A DNA stretch of 64,000 bases, taken from positions 1,550,001 to 1,614,000 of the forward strand of contig OZ244864.1 of NCBI GenBank assembly GCA_965221195.1, read 5' to 3'. The DNA comes from Poriferisodalis sp965221195. GTDB lineage: Bacteria > Actinomycetota > Acidimicrobiia > Acidimicrobiales > Poriferisodalaceae. The notes below the pieces were generated by a model. That model had not been told where the DNA came from. It saw only the letters and a list, made by a program, of their open reading frames with translations, and did no database searches. The position numbers were made by a program, and so were the translations under genes. This document shows positions 59,213-64,000 of the stretch, piece after piece. Positions within the stretch are counted from its first letter, which is position 1. The number at the start of each line of letters is the position of its first letter.

Positions 59213-60331
59213 ATGCCGCGCCGAACGCGCCTGATCGCTTGGGTTGTGATAGCTGCGGTGGCTGCCGCTGCTGCAGTGGCTGCGGCTACGGCAGAGCGCC
59301 AGCCGGCGACTGAAGCCGAGCGGGCCTATGCCTTGAAAGAAGCCACGCTGTGCCCGGTCTGTGATGGACAAAGCGTGCTCGAATCGAATGCGCCCGCGGC
59401 TGCTGCAATGCGCAGACAGATTGATGAGTGGACCGGTGCTGGTCGCACCGATGACGAGATCCGAGCCGCGCTGGCCGCTGCCTACGGCGACGACGTTAAC
59501 CCTTTGCCGCCCGCTGACGGTGTTGGTGTGTTGGTGTGGGCGCTGCCGGTCGTGGTGTTCGCAGCAGCGGCTGGCGGTCTGTGGGCTGCTGCGGGTCGGC
59601 GGCAGGCACGAACCTCAACACAGAGCACCACCGGTGATGGCTTGAGTTCTGGTCGCCGTCGGCGGCGCACGATTGTGGCGACGGTCAGCGTCTTGGTGTT
59701 CGTCGGCGCGCTGGCTGGTGTAGCAGTGGCAAGGTCCGCCGGCCTGCGTATGGCGGGGGAGACCCTCTCTGGTGACATAGATCGCTCGGCTAGGTCGCTG
59801 CTGATTGACGCACAGCGTCTCTTCGCTGCGAATCAGCTTGATGAGGCTCGCGCCACATTGGAAGAGGTCTTTCGGCTCGATCGTGATTTGCGCGGAGCAC
59901 TGCTGCTGTCGGCTCGGTTGCATCTGCGCCGTTGTGAGTCAGCGGCGTCAGGCGAACCTTCCGATGTGCCTTCAGATGTGTCCTCAGATGTGCGGGTCTG
60001 TGATCTGCCCTCAGCGTTGGCGGATCTCGACCGGGTGCTGGCCGACGACCCGGTTGACACTGAAGCGCTGGCTTTGCGGGGCTGGTTGCTGGTGCGCCTC
60101 CCAGATCGTGAGTTGATCGCAGCGGGTATTGCGTCGCTCGATGCGGCGGTGGCTCTCGGGCCCAGCGAGTTCGATCCGTGGGTGTTCCGCGGCTACGCAG
60201 CGCGTTTCATCGAAGGCGATCTCGATGCCGCAATCAGCTACTACCGAGCGGCGCTTGAGCGCAGCCCGCCACCGGCCATGGCCGCCGCGATCCAGAATGC
60301 AGTGACGCAAATGCAGTCTGAGCTCGAATAG
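59213..60331 (+). CDS. ccmH: CcmH-CcmI fusion (apocytochrome reductase/chaperone)
   Basis: 372 residues. A signal anchor is followed by the CcmH motif ATLCPVCDGQSVLESNAPAA (two Cys near 46-50), a second membrane helix, a third near 155-175 and a TPR-rich C-terminal half (LDEARATLEEVFRLD, LADLDRVLADDP, YYRAALERSPP) equivalent to CcmI. E. coli also has this fused form. A 12-bp repeat (GEPSDVPSDVSSDV) interrupts the TPR region. Last gene of the ccm operon. Confidence 0.9.
   Translation: MPRRTRLIAWVVIAAVAAAAAVAAATAERQPATEAERAYALKEATLCPVCDGQSVLESNAPAAAAMRRQIDEWTGAGRTDDEIRAALAAAYGDDVNPLPPADGVGVLVWALPVVVFAAAAGGLWAAAGRRQARTSTQSTTGDGLSSGRRRRRTIVATVSVLVFVGALAGVAVARSAGLRMAGETLSGDIDRSARSLLIDAQRLFAANQLDEARATLEEVFRLDRDLRGALLLSARLHLRRCESAASGEPSDVPSDVSSDVRVCDLPSALADLDRVLADDPVDTEALALRGWLLVRLPDRELIAAGIASLDAAVALGPSEFDPWVFRGYAARFIEGDLDAAISYYRAALERSPPPAMAAAIQNAVTQMQSELE
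59957..59992. repeat. Three 12-bp units inside ccmH
   Basis: CCTTCCGATGTG, CCTTCAGATGTG and TCCTCAGATGTG at 59957, 59969 and 59981, adding PSDVPSDVSSDV between TPR helices. Confidence 0.85.
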
Positions 60332-60414
60332 CTGATCGCCACGCGGCCCCCGATCAGGCTGCTTACTGTAGGACCAGCGCGAGTAAGCCTGCTAGCGGCG
60401 GGAGCAACCGTTGT

Positions 60415-60447
60415 CACAGTAACATGTTATTCACAGTAGCATGTTAT
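60415..60447. promoter_or_regulatory. 16-bp direct repeat, operator candidate
   Basis: CACAGTAACATGTTAT (60415-60430) and CACAGTAGCATGTTAT (60432-60447) differ at one base and have a 17-bp period, with palindromic AACATGTT at the core of the first. They lie 130 bp upstream of the AT-rich membrane-protein gene in an AT-rich gap. A regulator binding site is plausible; slippage as elsewhere in the window is the alternative. Confidence 0.4.
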
Positions 60448-60577
60448 GCTGAATCGCGTTCGCGATGCCTCAGGCTTAAACTGATTGGTCATGTGGCACC
60501 GATACCGCTGACCTATAGCGATAGGCAAGATTGTACCTAAGCTAGGCTGTTTCGATCATCAAGCTCCGAGTTGCCAT

Positions 60578-61030
60578 ATGTCTGATCTCAGCGGCTCAAG
60601 GCGATTCAGAATGGCAAGGCACCTGTCGAATGTTGCTTGGGTTCTAGTGTTGTTAATGTTCTTCGTGAATGACAGGCTCAACATAACAGAAGTTGCACTG
60701 CTTGCAGGGGCTTTTTTTCTTGGGCCTCGACCGGATTCTCGGAGCATCGATACAGGAATTAATGAGGCTCGCCAGAAAAATCGAGAAAGCTGGTCTACCT
60801 ATGTTGCCTCGCTGCGATCAGCGCCTACCAAAACAATCTTGAACATTGGTTTCCGTGGATTGTTCGGGTCTTGGGTTGTCATTATCGGACTTGTCATATT
60901 CGCTTATCTCGCATCATTTACGCTGTCATTGCCGTTTGACAGCTCAATTTCAGGTTGGGTATTTTTGCTAGCGTGCTTGCTGGTGCTGGCAAATGTTTGG
61001 GCGTGGAAACGGACCTCTAAGTTGAATTGA
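60578..61030 (+). CDS. AT-rich four-helix membrane protein of unknown function
   Basis: 150 residues. Hydrophobic segments at about 15-30, 37-48, 96-115 and 124-143, with a charged loop (INEARQKNRESWSTYVASLRS) between the second and third. No family recognised. GC content is well below its neighbours and codons such as AAT, ATA and TTT are frequent, suggesting transfer. Stands alone between ccm and mrp. Confidence 0.65.
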   Translation: MSDLSGSRRFRMARHLSNVAWVLVLLMFFVNDRLNITEVALLAGAFFLGPRPDSRSIDTGINEARQKNRESWSTYVASLRSAPTKTILNIGFRGLFGSWVVIIGLVIFAYLASFTLSLPFDSSISGWVFLLACLLVLANVWAWKRTSKLN

Positions 61031-61069
61031 AGAAAATAGAAAGCTAAAATAGTCACCAATACCATCAAC

Positions 61070-61090
61070 CAGCGGGAAATTAACCCGCTG
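61070..61090. other. Short hairpin after the AT-rich membrane gene
   Basis: CAGCGGG and CCCGCTG (7-bp perfect stem) flank AAATTAA. It lies 40 bp after the stop of the membrane gene and 37 bp before mrp. No T-run follows, so an intrinsic terminator is doubtful; an mRNA 3' end or mrp 5' UTR structure is possible. Confidence 0.4.
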
Positions 61091-61127
61091 TATCCACCCG
61101 ACAACCAAGCAGGGGGAGGCACCCCTC

Positions 61128-62312
61128 GTGAAAGGCAAGCGTCGAGGGTCGGCCGACAAGGGCAGACCAGTCAGCATCAGCGATCAGCAGCTAGCAGCGG
61201 CGGTGGCAGATGTGATCGACCCTGAGCTACGTCGGCCCATAGGACAGATGGGCATGTTGCGCGCCGCAGCAGTGGCTGGCCGTGCCGCCCAGGTGCTCGT
61301 TGCGTTGCCGACGAATGACTGGCCGGCTGCTGGTCACCTATCGCAGGCTGTCAGCGAGGCGGGCCGCGCAATCGAAGGCATCGACGATGTGGTGGTGGAG
61401 TTCACCGTCATGGACGAAGCAGAGCAGTCGGCGCTGCGCGCACAGCTCATCGGTGATCCTGCGGCAACCGCCGGTACTAATGCAGGCCACGGTCATGCTG
61501 AAGGCCGTGCTGTCCCGTTCGCTCAAGCCGGCAACAAGACTCGTGTGTTGCTGGTGGCCAGCGGCAAAGGCGGCGTTGGCAAGTCGAGCGTCACTGTCAA
61601 TCTCGCCATCGCCCTTGGGCAACGCGGAACGCGCACCGCCGTCATCGACGCTGACGTCTGGGGATTCTCGATTCCGCGCATGCTCGGCGTCTCCCGCCCA
61701 CCTTCGGTGATCGATCAGATGGTCGTTCCCACCGAAGCACACGGCGTGCGGTGCATGTCGATGGGGTTTTTTGCTCGCGAGGACCAGCCGGTGATTTGGC
61801 GCGGCCCCATGCTGCACAAAGCGCTCGAACAATTCCTGACCGATGTTTTTTGGGATGAGCCAGATCACTTGCTCATCGATCTGCCGCCTGGCACCGGCGA
61901 CATCTCGCTCTCGCTGGCACAGTTCTTGCCCCGCTCAGAGATGCTGGTGGTGACTACGCCGCAGCCCGCTGCACAGAAGGTGGCCCAGCGTGCTGCTCAG
62001 ATGGCAGAACGAGTCAACCTTGCGGTGCGGGCTGTGATTGAGAACATGAGCTGGTTCACTGGCGACGACGGCAAGCGATACGAACTCTTCGGCGCCGGTG
62101 GCGGCCAAGTTCTCGCCCATGAGCTGGGTGTGCCGTTGCTCGGCCAAGTGCCGCTGGTGCCCGCATTGCGCTCAGGCGGCGATGAGGGCATGCCGATTAC
62201 AGCCACCGAGCCCGACAGCGAAGCGGCTGGCATATTCGCCGAGATGGCGCGTTTGTTGTGTGAGGAATACCTGCCCACTCGCCGCTACAACGAAGGACTC
62301 AAGTTGTTGTGA
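61128..62312 (+). CDS. mrp: Mrp/ApbC-type iron-sulfur cluster carrier ATPase
   Basis: 394 residues from GTG 61128 after GGGGGAGG. A MIP18/DUF59 domain (VADVIDPELRRPIGQMGM) precedes the deviant P-loop SGKGGVGKSS near 143, then DADVWGFSIPRMLGV and LIDLPPGTGD. The CxxC pair that binds the cluster in most Mrp proteins is absent at ENMSWFTGDDGKRYELFG, as seen in other actinobacteria. Stop overlaps the selO start (GTGA). Confidence 0.93.
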   Translation: MKGKRRGSADKGRPVSISDQQLAAAVADVIDPELRRPIGQMGMLRAAAVAGRAAQVLVALPTNDWPAAGHLSQAVSEAGRAIEGIDDVVVEFTVMDEAEQSALRAQLIGDPAATAGTNAGHGHAEGRAVPFAQAGNKTRVLLVASGKGGVGKSSVTVNLAIALGQRGTRTAVIDADVWGFSIPRMLGVSRPPSVIDQMVVPTEAHGVRCMSMGFFAREDQPVIWRGPMLHKALEQFLTDVFWDEPDHLLIDLPPGTGDISLSLAQFLPRSEMLVVTTPQPAAQKVAQRAAQMAERVNLAVRAVIENMSWFTGDDGKRYELFGAGGGQVLAHELGVPLLGQVPLVPALRSGGDEGMPITATEPDSEAAGIFAEMARLLCEEYLPTRRYNEGLKLL

Positions 62313-63979
62313 GCGCCGTCGCAGCACCCTCGGCCAGTGTCACGCCACCATCGGCTGGTGCCGCGCCGCTCATCGGTTCCCTCGATCAGGTGAGCTTCGA
62401 CAATCGTTTCACTGCTGCACTTCCGGCCGACCCCCTTGTTGTCAACACGCGTCGGCAGGTGGCAGGGGCGTGCTACTCCAGGGTTTGCCCGACACCGGTG
62501 CTGGCACCGCACTTGCTGGCGCACAGCGCGGAGATGTTTGAGCTGCTGGGTTTCGATGCTGCGCTAGCGACCGATCCGCGGTTCGCCTCCGTATTTGGCG
62601 GCAGCGAGCTGCTTGACGGCATGGATCCTCACGCCCACTGCTATGGCGGCCACCAGTTCGGCCACTGGGCCGGTCAGCTCGGTGACGGCCGTGCCATTGC
62701 GCTCGGCGAAGTGGTTGACCGCAACGGTCAACATCAGACCCTGCAGCTCAAGGGCGCCGGCCCCACGCCGTATTCCCGAACCGCCGACGGCTTGGCGGTG
62801 TTGCGCAGCTCAGTGCGCGAGTTTTTGTGCAGCGAGGCGATGGCGCACTTAGGCGTCCCGACTACCCGGGCGCTCAGCTTGGTGGCGACCGGCGGCGACG
62901 TGATGCGCGACGTGCTCTATGACGGCAATCCAGCATTGGAGCCCGGGGCGGTGGTTTGCCGTGTGGCACCTTCGTTCGTGCGGTTCGGGAACTTTGAGAT
63001 CTTCGCTTCACGAGGCGATATCGACACTTTGCGAACACTGACAGATTTCGTTATTGCAACCGACTTTGCGCATCTTGATGCGAGTGCTGATCCTCTCAGA
63101 GCTTCGTCTGAGAGGTATGTGCAGTTCTTCGATGAAGTAATGCGGCGATCAGCAGACATGGTGTGCGAGTGGATGCGTGTTGGTTTTGTTCACGGAGTTA
63201 TGAACACCGACAACATGTCGATCCTGGGTCTCACGATCGACTACGGGCCCTACGGCTGGCTCGACGACTACGACCCTGACTGGACACCCAACACCACTGA
63301 TGCGGGCCGTCGTCGCTACCGTTTCGGCGCGCAGCCGTCCATCGTGCAGTGGAATCTCATGCAGCTCGCCAATGCGCTGTATCCGCTGATCGGTGAGGTC
63401 GAGCCGCTGCAAGTGACGCTCGACGGTTATTCACGCTATTTCGAGCAGAAGTGGTCGGCGATGATGGCCGCCAAGCTCGGACTGCCGGACCCTAGTACCG
63501 AAGCCGACCAAGAACTAATAGCCAGCGCCCTTAGTGTGCTGCGGTTGGTTGAAACCGACATGACGGTCTTTTGGCGATGCCTTGCCAAGGTGGACAGCTC
63601 GGTGGGCATCGATCCCACGCAGCGCATTGCGCCACTTGCCGACGCGTACTACCGACCGTCGGAGGTCACCGACGAGCACCGCTTGGCCACCAGCGAGTTC
63701 GTTGAGCGCTACGCGACCCGGCTGCGAGCGTTGGGTATTGACGATGCCGCACGAACCGAAGCAATGAACCGAGTCAATCCCCGATTCGTTCTGCGCAACT
63801 ACTTAGCCCAGCTTGCCATCGACGCTGCAGCCGACGGCCGCCCTGAAGCCATCAGCGAACTCCTCGATGTCATGCGTCGCCCCTACGACGAACAGCCCGA
63901 CCGAGCTTCCTACGCTGCGCTGCGCCCCGACTGGGCTCGCACTCGGGTCGGTTGCAGTCAACTTTCCTGCAGTTCTTGA
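62309..63979 (+). CDS. selO: SelO-type protein AMPylase
   Basis: 556 residues from a GTG overlapping mrp. Pseudokinase family SelO (UPF0061): GHQFGHWAGQLGDGRAIALGE, QLKGAGPTPYSR, FLCSEAMAHLGVPTTRAL and FVHGVMNTDNMSILGLTIDYGP. SelO transfers AMP to proteins and takes part in oxidative stress control. The C-terminus ends GCSQLSCSS, placing Cys where eukaryotic SelO has selenocysteine. The final 21 bp of the window hold nothing visible. Confidence 0.94.
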   Translation: MSAVAAPSASVTPPSAGAAPLIGSLDQVSFDNRFTAALPADPLVVNTRRQVAGACYSRVCPTPVLAPHLLAHSAEMFELLGFDAALATDPRFASVFGGSELLDGMDPHAHCYGGHQFGHWAGQLGDGRAIALGEVVDRNGQHQTLQLKGAGPTPYSRTADGLAVLRSSVREFLCSEAMAHLGVPTTRALSLVATGGDVMRDVLYDGNPALEPGAVVCRVAPSFVRFGNFEIFASRGDIDTLRTLTDFVIATDFAHLDASADPLRASSERYVQFFDEVMRRSADMVCEWMRVGFVHGVMNTDNMSILGLTIDYGPYGWLDDYDPDWTPNTTDAGRRRYRFGAQPSIVQWNLMQLANALYPLIGEVEPLQVTLDGYSRYFEQKWSAMMAAKLGLPDPSTEADQELIASALSVLRLVETDMTVFWRCLAKVDSSVGIDPTQRIAPLADAYYRPSEVTDEHRLATSEFVERYATRLRALGIDDAARTEAMNRVNPRFVLRNYLAQLAIDAAADGRPEAISELLDVMRRPYDEQPDRASYAALRPDWARTRVGCSQLSCSS

Positions 63980-64000
63980 GTTTCTGCCACAACAGGGGTT

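Overview
The window is a gene-dense, GC-rich (roughly 60%) actinobacterial chromosome segment. Many starts are GTG or TTG and operons are tight, with ATGA/GTGA stop-start overlaps. An F420-type luciferase-like oxidoreductase, an actinobacterial-type LeuA, TrpB2, polyphosphate kinase and a paa epoxidase set point to Actinobacteria, perhaps an Acidimicrobiia-like lineage; that placement is inference. No rRNA, tRNA, CRISPR array, transposase or integrase was found.

Layout. 1-1.2 kb: 3'-truncated ABC exporter. 1.4-6.4 kb: three-gene lipid-type operon (acyl-CoA reductase/HAD fusion, LarA-like protein, PlsC-like acyltransferase). 6.5-9.2 kb: two lipoproteins, the second unusually AT-rich. 9.2-18.1 kb (minus): a leucine attenuator, then leuA, an alpha/beta hydrolase, a membrane-anchored murF-like ligase, a fused restriction-methyltransferase and ddl. 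18.2-27.4 kb: ppk1, thiolase-like protein, J-domain membrane protein, ECF sigma factor with a propeller-type anti-sigma, SDR and LLM oxidoreductases. 27.6-34.0 kb (plus): trpB2, a methylthioadenosine deaminase/phosphorylase pair, and paaA-D-B-C. 34.0-40.7 kb: an accessory island between 42-bp imperfect direct repeats, holding a 1498-residue protein coupled to a small SGHY-motif protein, a decayed LCP-like fragment and an AlbA_2/GHKL protein. 40.7-51.5 kb: rmuC, a solute-binding lipoprotein, rsgA, two crotonases, an MscS channel, valS and a coiled-coil repeat protein. 51.6-53.3 kb: orphan vapB with a vapC stump and two membrane proteins. 53.5-60.3 kb: a complete ccmABCDEFGH cytochrome c maturation operon. 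60.6-64.0 kb: AT-rich membrane protein, mrp and selO.

Two features stand out at window scale. First, more than twenty short tandem repeats (10-15 bp units between genes, 12, 15 or 33 bp inside genes) sit at gene edges and add low-complexity tails, heads or linkers to proteins; two other small duplications doubled translation start regions. Second, the 34-40.7 kb island is the best candidate for an undescribed system: a giant protein of a poorly characterised family translationally coupled to a small partner, both inserted between the convergent ends of paaC and rmuC.
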